Below, in pieces: positions 1 to 8,551 of a DNA stretch of 43,559 nt. The position numbers were made by a program, and so were the translations under genes. Each line of letters begins with the position of its first letter. Position 1 is the stretch's first letter. Source of the stretch: JBBDXA01 sp040902585 (GTDB taxonomy: Bacteria; Planctomycetota; Phycisphaerae; Phycisphaerales; Phycisphaeraceae); the NCBI GenBank assembly GCA_040902585.1, contig JBBDXA010000055.1:1-43559 (forward strand), in the 5' to 3' direction. The notes beneath the pieces are model-generated. The model made no database searches and was not told the DNA's origin. It was given only the letters and a program-made list of their open reading frames with translations.

Positions 1-39
1 CGTAAGCCGGCTGGTGGGCGGGCTACCAGCCGGCTTACG
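1..39. repeat. Perfect 15-bp-stem palindrome at the window edge
   Basis: Positions 1-15 are the exact reverse complement of 25-39, with a 9-base loop. The right arm contains the TAA stop codon (complement of 35-37) of the first glycosyltransferase. It may act as a transcription terminator or be a REP-like unit. There is no T-tract, so REP-like is preferred. The left side is cut by the window edge. Confidence 0.8.
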
Positions 40-1207
40 CCGGCCGTTCGCCAGAAAGCATTTCTTCGTAGATCGCCGCATAGCGCTTGTGCATTTCTTC
101 TTCGGTGAATCTCTGGAGCAGGCGGGCGCGACCGGCGTCGCCCATCCTTCGGCGCAACGCGCTGTCGGTCAGCAGCGTCAGCAGGTTGCGGCCGAGGCCT
201 TCGTGGTCGCCGCGCGGCGAGAGAAGGCCGGTCACATTCGCTTCGACGACTTCGCCGTTGCCGCCCACGTCCGTCGCGGCGATGGGCACGGCTGCGCCCA
301 TCGATTCCAGCAGCGTGACCGAGACACCTTCGCTCAGGCTGGAAAGCGTGAACACATCCGCGGCCGCCATCAGCTGCGGAATATCACTGCGCACACCGAG
401 GAAGCGCACGTGATCGTTGATCTTTAACTCTGCAACCAGCGCGTGCATCTCATCCTTCTTATCACCATCACCCACGAGCACGAAGAGCGGCGCGGGCCCG
501 GCGTTCCATTGGCCCTGTTTCAAAGCGGATGCGAAAGCACGAATCGCCGTCGCGTGATCCTTCACCGGGTGAAAGCGGGCGACCTGAAGCAGCACGGGTT
601 GATTTTCAGGAATATTCAGTTCACTGCGCACGGCAGCGCGGGTCCGGCCCGTGGCATCGAAGGTGAATTGCCGCGGGTCGATGCCGTTGTAGACCACTTC
701 GATGCGCCTGGGGTTGATGCCTTCGTTGGTGACCAGTGCCTGCTTGACGAAGTTGCCCACGGCTGTGACGCGATCCTTCCTGCGCAGGAGCAGCTTGTTG
801 GCGAAGACGCGTTTGGTCTTGCGGATATCGGGGTAATGCCGGCCGTGTTCGGTGAACAGGACGCGCGGTCTGGATCGCAGCAGGCCTGTGAGGCCGCGCG
901 AGATGGAGGCGTAAAAGAAGGGCGTGTACTGGTGGGCGTGCAGCAGGCGGACATCGTGTTCGCGGACGATGCGCTTGATGCGGCTCGGGACTTGGCGATC
1001 GACGCCGGGCTTGCGATGAAGGTCGATGACGGTGAAGCCTTCGGAGGCGAGCTGCCTGCCGAGCGGGCCGATTTCGTCGAGGCAGAGGAAGAGAAAATCG
1101 AAGCGATCGCGCAGGCGTCGCGACAGGGCGGCGGCGAGCACCTCGGCACCGGCGAGGTACAGGCGATGCAGGACATGGGCGATAACCGGTCGCTTCACAT
1201 TTGACAC
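35..1207 (-). CDS. GT4-family glycosyltransferase
   Basis: The 390-residue protein has a GT-B fold. The N-terminal domain opens with an acceptor-side motif (HVLHRLYLAGAEVL). The C-terminal domain carries a nucleotide-sugar binding region ending in SEGVSVTLLE, which is the E-x7-E signature of GT4 retaining transferases. It probably adds a sugar from an NDP-sugar to a lipid-linked or surface glycan at the cytoplasmic membrane face; donor and acceptor cannot be told. The start is GTG at 1205-1207, chosen because GGGAGG lies a few bases upstream on the minus strand. The stop codon falls inside the palindrome at 1-39. It diverges from the GT8-like gene to its right, with about 200 bp between them. 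The family call is firm; the specific role is inferred from the surrounding polysaccharide locus. Confidence 0.9.
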   Translation of the reverse strand: MSNVKRPVIAHVLHRLYLAGAEVLAAALSRRLRDRFDFLFLCLDEIGPLGRQLASEGFTVIDLHRKPGVDRQVPSRIKRIVREHDVRLLHAHQYTPFFYASISRGLTGLLRSRPRVLFTEHGRHYPDIRKTKRVFANKLLLRRKDRVTAVGNFVKQALVTNEGINPRRIEVVYNGIDPRQFTFDATGRTRAAVRSELNIPENQPVLLQVARFHPVKDHATAIRAFASALKQGQWNAGPAPLFVLVGDGDKKDEMHALVAELKINDHVRFLGVRSDIPQLMAAADVFTLSSLSEGVSVTLLESMGAAVPIAATDVGGNGEVVEANVTGLLSPRGDHEGLGRNLLTLLTDSALRRRMGDAGRARLLQRFTEEEMHKRYAAIYEEMLSGERPA

Positions 1208-1415
1208 TCGAACCTCCCAGCACGTCCATCATCGGCCAAGGAGAGGCGCGGCATGGCAAAGAAGCTGGACCGTCGCGCGACCGAAGGACGAATAGTAGAG
1301 CACAGGCTGCGGCGGGCGTCCTGATCGAGCGGCGGCGTTTGGCCGATAATGCACGAAACGCGGCGCAGTGGCCGCGGTCGAGTGATGGATCGTGGAGGAA
1401 GGCTCGGAAACAGGC
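1208..1415. other. Divergent intergenic region
   Basis: About 208 bp separate two divergently transcribed glycosyltransferase genes, so promoters for both directions should lie here. Apart from the GGGAGG ribosome site next to 1207 and a GGAGGAAGG stretch at 1394-1402, I see no clear motif. Confidence 0.4.
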
Positions 1416-2381
1416 ATGGAACAGGCACCCCGTTGGCTTCCTTATCGGATTCGCACCGCGCTGGATCAATGGCGTATCCAGCGGGCGGTCCGCGGCATCG
1501 CGCGCACTTCGCCAGTGGATGCGGCTCCGCCCTCGGCGGCGGCGGCGGAGGTGTACATGCTCGTCTGCAAGCGCGACCTGCGGCTGGCGGTGGTCACGGC
1601 CAAGTCGCTTCTTCGCCTCTGCGATAACACGTGCAGGCTCGCGGTCACGGCGATGCACGATGGCACGTTGTCAGAGGCTGACAAGGCCTGGTTCAGCGGG
1701 CACATTCGCGGCGTTCGCTGGCAGCGCTGGCGCGAGGAAGAGCCCGCCACCAAGAGCATGCTCGACCGCTTCCCGATGCTCGCCCGGCTCTACCGCGATT
1801 CCTCCTTTCAACTGGCGGCAAAAGTGCTGCATCCGCTCACCACAAGTCGCTGCCAGCGCGTGTTCCTCGTCGATTCGGACACGGCGTTCTTCGAGCGGCC
1901 CGATCGGCTGTTCCGCTTCTTTCAGGGCGATGATGCGTCGCCTTTGTACATGCACGATCATCAGGATGAATCGCGGGTGATTTCAGCCGAGGTGAACCGC
2001 GTGCTGGAGACGATGGTCCAGGCGATGGGTTTGCCGGGGCGGACGTGGCGATTGCAGCACAGGTTTTTCAACTCGGGTTGCCTTGCGTTTCGGCCGGAGC
2101 AGATGGATCTTCAGATCGCCGAACGGTTTCTGCACTGGCATCACGAGCATGCTGCGGCGCTGGCGGGCGGCAAGGCGGGCATCTGGCTGGGGCCGTGGAC
2201 GCGCGAGCAGATGTGTTATCAGATGATGTACGGATTCGCCGATCCGCCGGCCGAGCCTTTGGGCGATGACTACTGGCTGGGCAGCGCCGAGGGCAAAGTG
2301 TTTAACCATTTTCTGCGGCACTATCTCGTGAAGAAGTCGACGCTGGTGAGGCTCAAGGCGCTCATCGCGACGCTGCCGTGA
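1416..2381 (+). CDS. Putative GT8-like glycosyltransferase
   Basis: The 321-residue protein starts its conserved part with VYMLVCKRDLRLAVVTAKSL, which resembles the opening strand of nucleotide-diphospho-sugar transferases of GT-A fold. A DSD triplet (residues 153-155, in VFLVDSDTAFFERP) is the likely metal- and donor-binding DxD motif. Further on it has conserved-looking aromatic and histidine segments (FNSGCLAFRP, FLHWHHEH) seen in GT8-like proteins, which place an Asn near the acceptor. The start was placed at ATG 1416; a GTG at 1392 would add eight residues, but the purine-rich GGAGGAAGG overlaps that start and fits ATG 1416 better. It is the only plus-strand gene at the left of the cluster. 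The GT-A assignment is moderately sure; the GT8 assignment is tentative. Confidence 0.7.
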   Translation: MEQAPRWLPYRIRTALDQWRIQRAVRGIARTSPVDAAPPSAAAAEVYMLVCKRDLRLAVVTAKSLLRLCDNTCRLAVTAMHDGTLSEADKAWFSGHIRGVRWQRWREEEPATKSMLDRFPMLARLYRDSSFQLAAKVLHPLTTSRCQRVFLVDSDTAFFERPDRLFRFFQGDDASPLYMHDHQDESRVISAEVNRVLETMVQAMGLPGRTWRLQHRFFNSGCLAFRPEQMDLQIAERFLHWHHEHAAALAGGKAGIWLGPWTREQMCYQMMYGFADPPAEPLGDDYWLGSAEGKVFNHFLRHYLVKKSTLVRLKALIATLP

Positions 2382-2430
2382 GGGTCGGAAAGCAGACTGC
2401 GGTTGAAGGGTGAAGGATCGGCGCGGCGAA

Positions 2431-3798
2431 TCAACTCCAGGCTGGTCGCGCGCCTTGTCTTTCGGGCCAGGGCTCACCTTCGTCGTTGCCGGATTTGAGG
2501 GGCACATCCTTGAGTTCGGGGATGGCGTTGAGGGCTTCGATGGGGTTGGCGGCGCTGACGCGGTTGACGTAGGCGACGGAGACGAGGCCGAGCAGGGAGA
2601 TCATGAAGCCGACTTCGACGGACTCCATGCCGATGAAGGTGCTGCAGACGAGGAAGCCGCCGAGGGAAGTGCAGACGGCGACGGAGATGAAGAATGGCCA
2701 GACGAGTCGGCGGGCGACGGGATTGAATCCCATCCGGAAGGTATTCACGAAGGTGGAGCCGTAGAACATCATCAGGCAGATCAGGCCGGGGATGCCGTAG
2801 TCCGCACCGGTCTGAAGGTAGAGGTTATGGACCGCCTTGCCTGCCGAGAGTCCGTACTGCGTGGCGTAAGCACCGAAGTTACGCGGGCCGACGCCCAGTG
2901 GATGTTCCTTGATGCACTCCCAGGCGGCGCGCCAAGTGGAGAACCGGCTCTCGGCGGAAGCGTCCAGGTCTTCGGCGAAGATGGACATGAAGCGTTCGCG
3001 CACGCCATCGCCGGCGAGCCTGAGGGTGATGCCCACGAAGATCAGCGCGAGGCTGAACGTCAACATTTTTCGCGGCAACTTGAGCATGGCCCAGAGAAAG
3101 ATGAACGCGCCGACCATGCACAGACCCAACTGCGAACCGCGCGAGAAACTGAAGAGAATGACGTGGATGGCGCAGGCGGCGGAGAAGAAGCACAGCAGGC
3201 GAACCCACCAGCGTTTGTCGTAGACGCCCATGAAGAACGCCAGCGGGACGATCATGACCATGATCATGCCCACGCCGTTGTTATCGATGGCACCGAAGCC
3301 GTTGTTGTGCAGGTACATCGGGTTGATGCGGTACCACTCGTTGAGCGTGTAGGCGAGATAGCCGAGGGAGGCGAGAAGGACCCAGCAGAAGATCATGATC
3401 CGGCGCGGGTCGCGCACGATAGTCATGGTCACCAGCGCCATAAGGGCGATCTTGATCTGCGTGTCGAGCACGCCCCATGAGTAGTCCGGCCAGACGGAAT
3501 AGGCATTGGTGGTCAGGACGCCGATCACGACGTATCCCACGAGACCGGTGATCGCGAGCCGCGCGCCCTTGAGCCCTTTCCAATCGCCCATGCCGAGCAT
3601 GGCCCAGCCGGCCAGAGTCGACATGCCGACGTAGAAACTCAGACGCGGATGGTTGTAATAGTCAAACGCCCAGAACCAGAGAAACGGCGGGCGCAGCACG
3701 GCGAAGCACCAGTACACCATCAGGCCGACGAACGGCCTGATCCACCCGAAGGAGGTTCCAATCGCGAGCAGCAGGTAGGTGAATAGATAGCCAATCAT
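2431..3798 (-). CDS. O-antigen ligase / polymerase (Wzy_C-type) membrane protein
   Basis: The 455-residue protein is mostly hydrophobic, with about a dozen predicted membrane segments. It carries the hallmark of the Wzy_C/WaaL family: an SRGSQ segment before a long helix, then a loop with HPLGVGPRNFGAY followed by HNLYLQTGADYGIPGL. Members either polymerise undecaprenyl-linked repeat units or ligate glycans to lipid or protein in the periplasm. The N-terminus resembles the ligases that accompany exosortase systems, but no exosortase is visible here. A charged tail of about 50 residues follows the last helix. It is the only membrane protein of the glycosyltransferase cluster, so it is the likely polymerase or ligase for the glycan these enzymes assemble. 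Confidence 0.85.
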   Translation of the reverse strand: MIGYLFTYLLLAIGTSFGWIRPFVGLMVYWCFAVLRPPFLWFWAFDYYNHPRLSFYVGMSTLAGWAMLGMGDWKGLKGARLAITGLVGYVVIGVLTTNAYSVWPDYSWGVLDTQIKIALMALVTMTIVRDPRRIMIFCWVLLASLGYLAYTLNEWYRINPMYLHNNGFGAIDNNGVGMIMVMIVPLAFFMGVYDKRWWVRLLCFFSAACAIHVILFSFSRGSQLGLCMVGAFIFLWAMLKLPRKMLTFSLALIFVGITLRLAGDGVRERFMSIFAEDLDASAESRFSTWRAAWECIKEHPLGVGPRNFGAYATQYGLSAGKAVHNLYLQTGADYGIPGLICLMMFYGSTFVNTFRMGFNPVARRLVWPFFISVAVCTSLGGFLVCSTFIGMESVEVGFMISLLGLVSVAYVNRVSAANPIEALNAIPELKDVPLKSGNDEGEPWPERQGARPAWS

Positions 3799-3849
3799 CG
3801 CGCAATTGCTTCTCGCCTCAGGATCGTTCGCAACCGGCGCGACCGATCT

Positions 3850-3898
3850 TTACCGTTCCATTTCGTTCCTTACCGTCCCTGCCGTTCTTGACCGTCCT
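3850..3898. repeat. Degenerate tandem repeat, word near ACCGTTCCT
   Basis: Five imperfect copies of a 9-10 bp word built on (A/T)CCGTTC(C/T) lie just upstream of the polymerase start. It is one arm only; no inverted partner was found nearby. The 118-bp gap between the polymerase and the next gene holds little else. Confidence 0.7.
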
Positions 3899-3916
3899 AA
3901 TCGGGCATGCCGGCTT

Positions 3917-5158
3917 TTATAGCTTTTCGACTAATTCCACCGTCCGCTGAACCACGCGGGGCCAGTCCAGCTCCTGGGCACGCCTGCGGCCGGCTTCTCC
4001 CATCCGCTGTCGTAGCGAAGGGTCCAGTAACAATCGGTCCAGCGCCGAGGCCACGCTCGCCGCACTCTTGCCATCCACCACGAAGCCGGATTCACCGTCG
4101 ATCACCGCCTCCGGCTGCCCGCCTGAATCGCCCGCCACACAGGGCTTGCCGCAGGCTCCCGCCTCGATGAACACCATGCCGAAGCCTTCCACATCGGTGC
4201 CGACCTGGATGGCGGGCATGGCGAACACGTCACACGCGCCGAACAAGGCCAGCTTCGTCGGGCCATCAATCTCACCGGGGAACCTCACGCGGTCGGCCAC
4301 GCCCAGTTCCGCAGCCTGCCGTTGAAGCTGCTCACGACACTGTCCGCCGCCGGCACAGACGTAGAGCAGGTTCGGGTGCTTCACACTCAAGTCAGCGACG
4401 GCTTTGATGACGGCTGCGTGATTCTTCCGCGGGTCCAGGCGGCCGACGGTCAGGACGATCAGCCGATCCTCGCAGCCGTTGGCGACCCGCCACTGCCGAC
4501 CGGCCTCGGCGTAGCCTTCGAACGCCGAAAGCTCCACGCCCGGGTGCAGCACTACTACTTTCGCCGGGTCGATGTGGTTCGCCAGATATCGCACCGTATT
4601 TTGACTGTTGGCGATCATCAGGTCCACGATCTTGTGAGCCTTGTGCATGAGGAACTTAAGCTGCCGGCTGGAGCAGCAAGCGGTGATTTCCTCGCCATGG
4701 GCGTAGCAGATCACCTTCATCCGCTTGCCGTACCGCCATTTCAAGGGAACAAGGGCTGCGACTTCGGGCACAGCATGAATCGCATGCACCCGCACCTGAG
4801 CCGGTTGCGGCTTCGCGCTGCCCTCAACCATCACCTTCCGCTTCAGCCGCTCCCTCACCGCCCGGTTCATCCGCCAGTACCGTTTGATGCGGGCGAAGGA
4901 CTCGATGCCCCAGTCGCGCATGAAAATGTCCCGCCGATCCATGATGAGGTTCGGCGACGTCACGTGATCTCCCGACGCGGGGCGCACGGCTGCATGAGGA
5001 AAGCTCGAAGTGCCCGGCGCGACGTTGTAGTAATCGTGCGTCACCACCTCGACCGGCTGCGGCCAGCGCGAGTAAACATTGTGCATCCAAGCGATCGACC
5101 CGCCATGCTCGGGCAGGAACTTCTGAGCCAGCAGGATGTCGATCACGTTGTTGTTCAT
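3917..5158 (-). CDS. GT4-family glycosyltransferase
   Basis: The 413-residue GT-B protein has an N-terminal acceptor domain with a glycine/serine segment (FLPEHGGSIAWMHNVY). Its C-terminal donor domain contains VLTVGRLDPRKNHAAVIKAV, and the catalytic E-x7-E lies in EGFGMVFIEAGACGKPC. These place it among capsule and exopolysaccharide GT4 enzymes such as mannosyl- and glucosyltransferases. Substrate is unknown. Start is ATG at 5158. The polypurine run upstream on the minus strand (GGGAGGGGAG) is formed by the repeat at 5167-5201, so the repeat may act as its ribosome site. It is followed on the same strand by the polymerase and preceded by another GT4, consistent with an operon interrupted by repeats. 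Confidence 0.93.
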   Translation of the reverse strand: MNNNVIDILLAQKFLPEHGGSIAWMHNVYSRWPQPVEVVTHDYYNVAPGTSSFPHAAVRPASGDHVTSPNLIMDRRDIFMRDWGIESFARIKRYWRMNRAVRERLKRKVMVEGSAKPQPAQVRVHAIHAVPEVAALVPLKWRYGKRMKVICYAHGEEITACCSSRQLKFLMHKAHKIVDLMIANSQNTVRYLANHIDPAKVVVLHPGVELSAFEGYAEAGRQWRVANGCEDRLIVLTVGRLDPRKNHAAVIKAVADLSVKHPNLLYVCAGGGQCREQLQRQAAELGVADRVRFPGEIDGPTKLALFGACDVFAMPAIQVGTDVEGFGMVFIEAGACGKPCVAGDSGGQPEAVIDGESGFVVDGKSAASVASALDRLLLDPSLRQRMGEAGRRRAQELDWPRVVQRTVELVEKL

Positions 5159-5166
5159 TTGTCTTA

Positions 5167-5285
5167 CTCCCCTCCCTCTTAGGGAGGGGCGAGGGGAGGG
5201 TGTGATCTTCTGCTACCAGTACGCGCGTCTTTTCAATCCGCTCGACTGACCCTCCCCCAACCCCTCCCTGGGAGGGAGGGGAGTC
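5167..5285. repeat. REPIN-like inverted pair, CCCTCCCT...AGGGAGGG family, copy 1
   Basis: The left arm, 5167-5201, contains CCCCTCCCTCTTAGGGAGGG, itself a 9-bp-stem hairpin with a CTT loop. The right arm, 5248-5285, is its near-exact reverse complement. About 46 bp of non-repeat DNA lies between. The right arm overlaps the TGA stop of the GT4 gene ending at 5284. The same family recurs at 9728-9859 and as one arm at 30815-30856. Confidence 0.9.
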
Positions 5286-6501
5286 AAACCGTGGCCGCTT
5301 GCGGCTTCGCACTCGTTCGAATCACGCTCTGATAAACCTCCATCAGCCGATCCTGATACACAGCCGGCGAATAGTGCTGCTTGGTGCGGACGTGAGCCGC
5401 CATGCCCATGCGTTGGAGCGCGGTGCGATCGTGCGCCTGCTCAAGGATCGCGGTCCACGCCTCCGCGCCGGGGTCGGTCAAGAGGCCGGTGACGCCATGT
5501 TCGATCGTCTCGGCCAGTCCGCCCGTTCGGCTGGCGAGCGTCGGCACGCTGAACCGGGCCGCCTCCAACGGCACCAGGCCCAGCGGTTCGATGCGCGAAG
5601 GACACACCATCGCATCGACTCGCCGATGCACCGTCGCCACATCTCCGACGAATCCGAGCCACTCGACAAGATTCGCGACGCCGCACTGGGCTGCCAGCAC
5701 CTGAAGTTTCTCTTTGTACACCCCGCCGGTCTGCGTGTCTTCACCGGCCACGAGCAATCGCGGGCGTTTGTCCACGGGCAGACGCCCCATCGCCGCGATG
5801 ACCATATCCAAACCCTTGGACTCGATGAGCTGCCCGGTGAAGCCGAGGGTCAGTTTCGGGTTCAGGGTTCCGAGTTCCGGGTTCCGGGTTTCGGATTCAG
5901 GGTTCAGGGTTGATTCATTCAACTCGGAACCCGGAACCCACAACTCAGAACCCGCAAGCGCCGGCCAATCAATCGCATCATGCAACACCTCATACCGCGC
6001 CTTCTCCAACGGTGTTCCCTTGGGCGAACCCAACTCACTCAGAATCCACCTGCTGATGCACAGCATCACCTCCGCGCCATCGCGGGCCCACCAGCCCGCG
6101 CCCTCCGCGCTGATCACCCAGCGCACATGCACCACCCGCGGCACGTTCTGCTTGCGACCCACCACGCTCATCGCCTGACAGCTCGGCACATCGTTCGCAT
6201 GCATCATGTCAGGCTGCCAGTCCTTCACCAGGCGCGACAACCGCCACAGCGATCGCCACCAGCCCAGCAATGTCGCCGGCGTGCGCTTGGGCACCGCCAG
6301 GATCGAAACGGGAATATCGAGCGCCTTGGCCTGCTGCACCAGGTCCGATTCCTGCCCCAGCGCCAGGTGCGGCTCAATGCGCGAGCGATCCAGATGACGC
6401 AGCATCGACATCAGCGCCCGCTCCGCGCCGCTGATGAACGGCGCGCGGGCGATGTACAGCACGCGCATCGGGCGAGTCGGGTTGGAGTGATGATCGTTCA
6501 T
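5284..6501 (-). CDS. GT4-family glycosyltransferase with repeat-derived linker insert
   Basis: The 405-residue GT-B enzyme opens with RVLYIARAPFISGAERAL. It has a donor-domain strand LTLGFTGQLIESKGLDMV and an E-x7-E equivalent in EPLGLVPLEAARFSVPT. Residues of roughly 183-216, between the two Rossmann domains, read as repeats of the type NPE(S/L)xTRNPEL; they are encoded by the heptamer array at 5854-5953 and are not part of the family fold. The C-terminus (SAKPQAATV) is also repeat-like: the 21 bp at 5295-5315 recur exactly at 20670-20690 inside anmK. Substrate unknown. It sits two genes downstream of GT2 enzymes on the same strand, 15 bp after the preceding GT2 gene. Confidence 0.92.
   Translation of the reverse strand: MNDHHSNPTRPMRVLYIARAPFISGAERALMSMLRHLDRSRIEPHLALGQESDLVQQAKALDIPVSILAVPKRTPATLLGWWRSLWRLSRLVKDWQPDMMHANDVPSCQAMSVVGRKQNVPRVVHVRWVISAEGAGWWARDGAEVMLCISRWILSELGSPKGTPLEKARYEVLHDAIDWPALAGSELWVPGSELNESTLNPESETRNPELGTLNPKLTLGFTGQLIESKGLDMVIAAMGRLPVDKRPRLLVAGEDTQTGGVYKEKLQVLAAQCGVANLVEWLGFVGDVATVHRRVDAMVCPSRIEPLGLVPLEAARFSVPTLASRTGGLAETIEHGVTGLLTDPGAEAWTAILEQAHDRTALQRMGMAAHVRTKQHYSPAVYQDRLMEVYQSVIRTSAKPQAATV
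5854..5953. repeat. Inverted pair of GGGTTCC heptamer arrays inside a GT4 gene
   Basis: About eight degenerate copies of GGGTTCC/GGGTTCA run from 5854 to 5911. After a spacer of about 18 bp, the reverse-complement word (GGAACCC) runs from 5930 to 5953. The whole keeps the glycosyltransferase reading frame open. Related arrays lie at 8331-8360 and 43464-43559. Confidence 0.9.
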
Positions 6502-6516
6502 GTCGTGGCGCCCGTG

Positions 6517-7530
6517 CTACGTCTTCGTCGCCTTCCTTCCGAACAGCCGATCCACCGCATCTTTCATCCTGTAAATCCACACCGGCCGCGACGCCTTCCT
6601 GCGAATCGCCGCGAATCGTCCATCATCCGCGCCCAGCTCCCGCGCCAGGTCGCACAGCTTGCGTGACGTTTCAAACTGCCTCTGCCAGAACGCCGACTCC
6701 GCCCGGCCGCCCAGGAACTTCGCCACCCGCCGTTTGATCTCCGCATCATCGATGCCGATCGCGCTGCCGTAGCGACGCACGAAATCGATCTGCACCCGGC
6801 AGTGAAAACCGAAGGCCCGCGCCAGGTTGCCCATCGCGCCGTGTGAGCCGTGCATGCGGTACATCGTCAAAGGTTCCGCGATGTAGGCGAGCTTCGACAG
6901 GCGGGCGCATCGCAGGACCAGATCGTAGTCCTGCGAGTTCGTCCAGCGATTGTCGAAGGGCTGGCCGTGCTCCTCCGCCGCGGCCGCCTGATCGACGATC
7001 GACCTTCGCACCATCACGCTGGAGAAGAGCACGAGAAACTCATGCAGCAGGGTGTCAAGGCAATCGCCGGTGAGCGGATTATCCAGTCGCTGCGGCCCAT
7101 CGTCCGTGATTTCGCTCGCTTCGTTCACGTAACGAAACGATGTATGCACCAGCCCGACATCAGGCTGTGCTTGCAGAATCGCAAGCTGCTTCGCGAGTTT
7201 GTCAGGCTGCCAGTAGTCATCGCTGTCGAGGAAGGCGATGTAGGGCGCGGTGGTCCGGGCGATGGCGGTGTTGCGGGCGGTGACCACGCCTTGTTTGTTG
7301 AGCTGAGTGTAGGTGATGTGGATTTTGCCGCCCGGTTTCCCGTGTGTCTCGAGGTAAGGCTGCATGACCGCGGCGGTGTTGTCCGTCGAGCCGTCGTCAA
7401 CGACGGCGATTTCGACGGGCATATCGATGGTCTGGGCGATCACCGAATCGAGCGCAGCGGAAATCAAAGTCGCGCGGTTGTAGGTCGGCGTCACGACGGC
7501 GATCACGGGTTGGTTCGCTGCATCACTCAT
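6517..7530 (-). CDS. GT2-family glycosyltransferase
   Basis: The 337-residue protein has a clear GT-A domain in its first 220 residues. It has IAVVTPTYNRATLISAALDS at the nucleotide pocket, VDDGSTDNTAAV, and a DxD-type metal site in AFLDSDDYWQPDKL. The C-terminal 100 residues are helical and basic. GT2 enzymes of this type invert configuration and build exopolysaccharide or O-antigen repeat units on the cytoplasmic side. Acceptor and donor are unknown. Start is ATG at 7530, only 3 bp after the stop of the next upstream GT2 gene (stop at 7534), so the two are almost certainly cotranscribed. Confidence 0.93.
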   Translation of the reverse strand: MSDAANQPVIAVVTPTYNRATLISAALDSVIAQTIDMPVEIAVVDDGSTDNTAAVMQPYLETHGKPGGKIHITYTQLNKQGVVTARNTAIARTTAPYIAFLDSDDYWQPDKLAKQLAILQAQPDVGLVHTSFRYVNEASEITDDGPQRLDNPLTGDCLDTLLHEFLVLFSSVMVRRSIVDQAAAAEEHGQPFDNRWTNSQDYDLVLRCARLSKLAYIAEPLTMYRMHGSHGAMGNLARAFGFHCRVQIDFVRRYGSAIGIDDAEIKRRVAKFLGGRAESAFWQRQFETSRKLCDLARELGADDGRFAAIRRKASRPVWIYRMKDAVDRLFGRKATKT

Positions 7531-7533
7531 TAT

Positions 7534-8547
7534 TCAGGTGCTAAGCCGCGAGCGGCTGAAGAGGGCATTCCACAGTTTGGAAAAATTGAAGATCACGCGC
7601 ACGCATCCGCCGAAACGCTTCGCGCTCTTGAAAGTCACCAGCCCCGCCAGCGTCTGCCCGATGCCTTTGCACAGTTCGCCCAGCGCGACGCGGTAGAACC
7701 ATTTGGGCAGCTTACCTTTGCTGCCGAAGCCTTCATCGTCGCGCCGGCGTGTCATCATCACGCTCAGCCAGCCTTGTCGCCAGGCAAAGCGACGGGCGTA
7801 GCTGCGCTTCATGCGATCGGCTGGCACCGGGTGCTGAACGATTGCATCCGCCGCGTACCAGCCCGCGCCGCCCTGTGCGGAGATCGCCCGCACCATCAGG
7901 CTGTCTTCCATGCCCATGCGCCGTTTGCCGCTGTGTCCCACGGTCGTGTCGAACATGCCCGCCTCGCGCACCGCCTCGACGCGCAGGGCGAGATTGGCGG
8001 TGTAAAAGGGCGGATCGCTTTTCGCATCCCACGCCCGCGGCTCCTCGCCGCGCAGGTACTGCACGATCGTGTCGCCCAGCATCGGATTCGTCGCTTCATC
8101 AAACCACTTGGGCTTGGGCTGCTCCCACACAGGATCAACACGCCCGCCCCAGAATCGGCAACCGCTCTGCGATGTGATCGCGTGCCACATGTGCTTGAGC
8201 CAGGCCGGCTCGAAGGTCACATCGTCATCGGTGAACAGCACGATGGGCGCGCTCGCTTCGTTCACCGCGCGGTTGCGGGCGTGGCTGGTGCCGGTGGTGG
8301 GTTCGGGGAGGTAGCGGACCGGGACGGGGGTTTGGGGTTCCGGGTTCCGAGTTCCGGGTTGTGAATCCGTGTGATGCATCTTGTGTGAGTAAGACTCGAC
8401 AATGCGTTTCACTTCGTCATTACATTCGTTGTCGATCACCAGCAGTTCCCACGCGGCATCGATGGGCGCGCACAACGCCAGCGATGCGAGCGTCTGCTCG
8501 AGCATCTTCGGCCGGCGGTAGGTGCAGATGGCGACGGTGAGTTGCAT
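7534..8547 (-). CDS. GT2-family glycosyltransferase with repeat-derived loop and C-terminus
   Basis: The 337-residue GT-A protein begins LTVAICTYRRPKMLEQTL and carries LLVIDNECNDEV and a DxD-like site in IVLFTDDDVTFEPAWL. The region WGGRVDP and the later GMEDSLMVRA fit GT2 enzymes of succinoglycan/ExoA type. Residues of about 62-73 (QPGTRNPEPQTP) interrupt the loop just before the conserved RYLPEPTTGTSHARN and come from the heptamer array at 8331-8360. The last residues (FSRSRLST) and part of the stop region come from the 18-bp palindromic unit at 7540-7557. It is the second of three consecutive GT2 genes on this strand. Confidence 0.92.
   Translation of the reverse strand: MQLTVAICTYRRPKMLEQTLASLALCAPIDAAWELLVIDNECNDEVKRIVESYSHKMHHTDSQPGTRNPEPQTPVPVRYLPEPTTGTSHARNRAVNEASAPIVLFTDDDVTFEPAWLKHMWHAITSQSGCRFWGGRVDPVWEQPKPKWFDEATNPMLGDTIVQYLRGEEPRAWDAKSDPPFYTANLALRVEAVREAGMFDTTVGHSGKRRMGMEDSLMVRAISAQGGAGWYAADAIVQHPVPADRMKRSYARRFAWRQGWLSVMMTRRRDDEGFGSKGKLPKWFYRVALGELCKGIGQTLAGLVTFKSAKRFGGCVRVIFNFSKLWNALFSRSRLST
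7540..7557. repeat. 18-bp palindromic unit, AGCCGCTCGCGGCTTAGC family
   Basis: The sequence is the exact reverse complement of the 18-mers at 37359-37376 and 37886-37903; a close variant is at 24651-24667. The core CCGCTCGCGG / CCGCGAGCGG is self-complementary. Here it encodes the C-terminal residues of a glycosyltransferase. Confidence 0.85.
8331..8360. repeat. GGGTTCC heptamer array inside a GT2 gene
   Basis: Four copies of GGGTTCC/GAGTTCC lie in frame in the gene. They are single-arm and of the same word as the arrays at 5854-5953 and 43464-43559. Confidence 0.85.
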
Positions 8548-8551
8548 GGTT

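Noticed and set aside
2410..3480. 356-residue plus-strand open frame over the polymerase gene
   Set aside because: Its acidic, His/Asp/Glu-rich composition is typical of the antisense of a membrane-protein gene. The minus strand has clear Wzy_C motifs.
5854..5953. CRISPR array
   Set aside because: The units are contiguous heptamers with no unique spacers, and arms are inverted. No cas gene is present.
6850..8364. 504-residue plus-strand open frame across two GT2 genes
   Set aside because: It crosses two genes with strong GT2 motifs on the other strand and includes repeat DNA.
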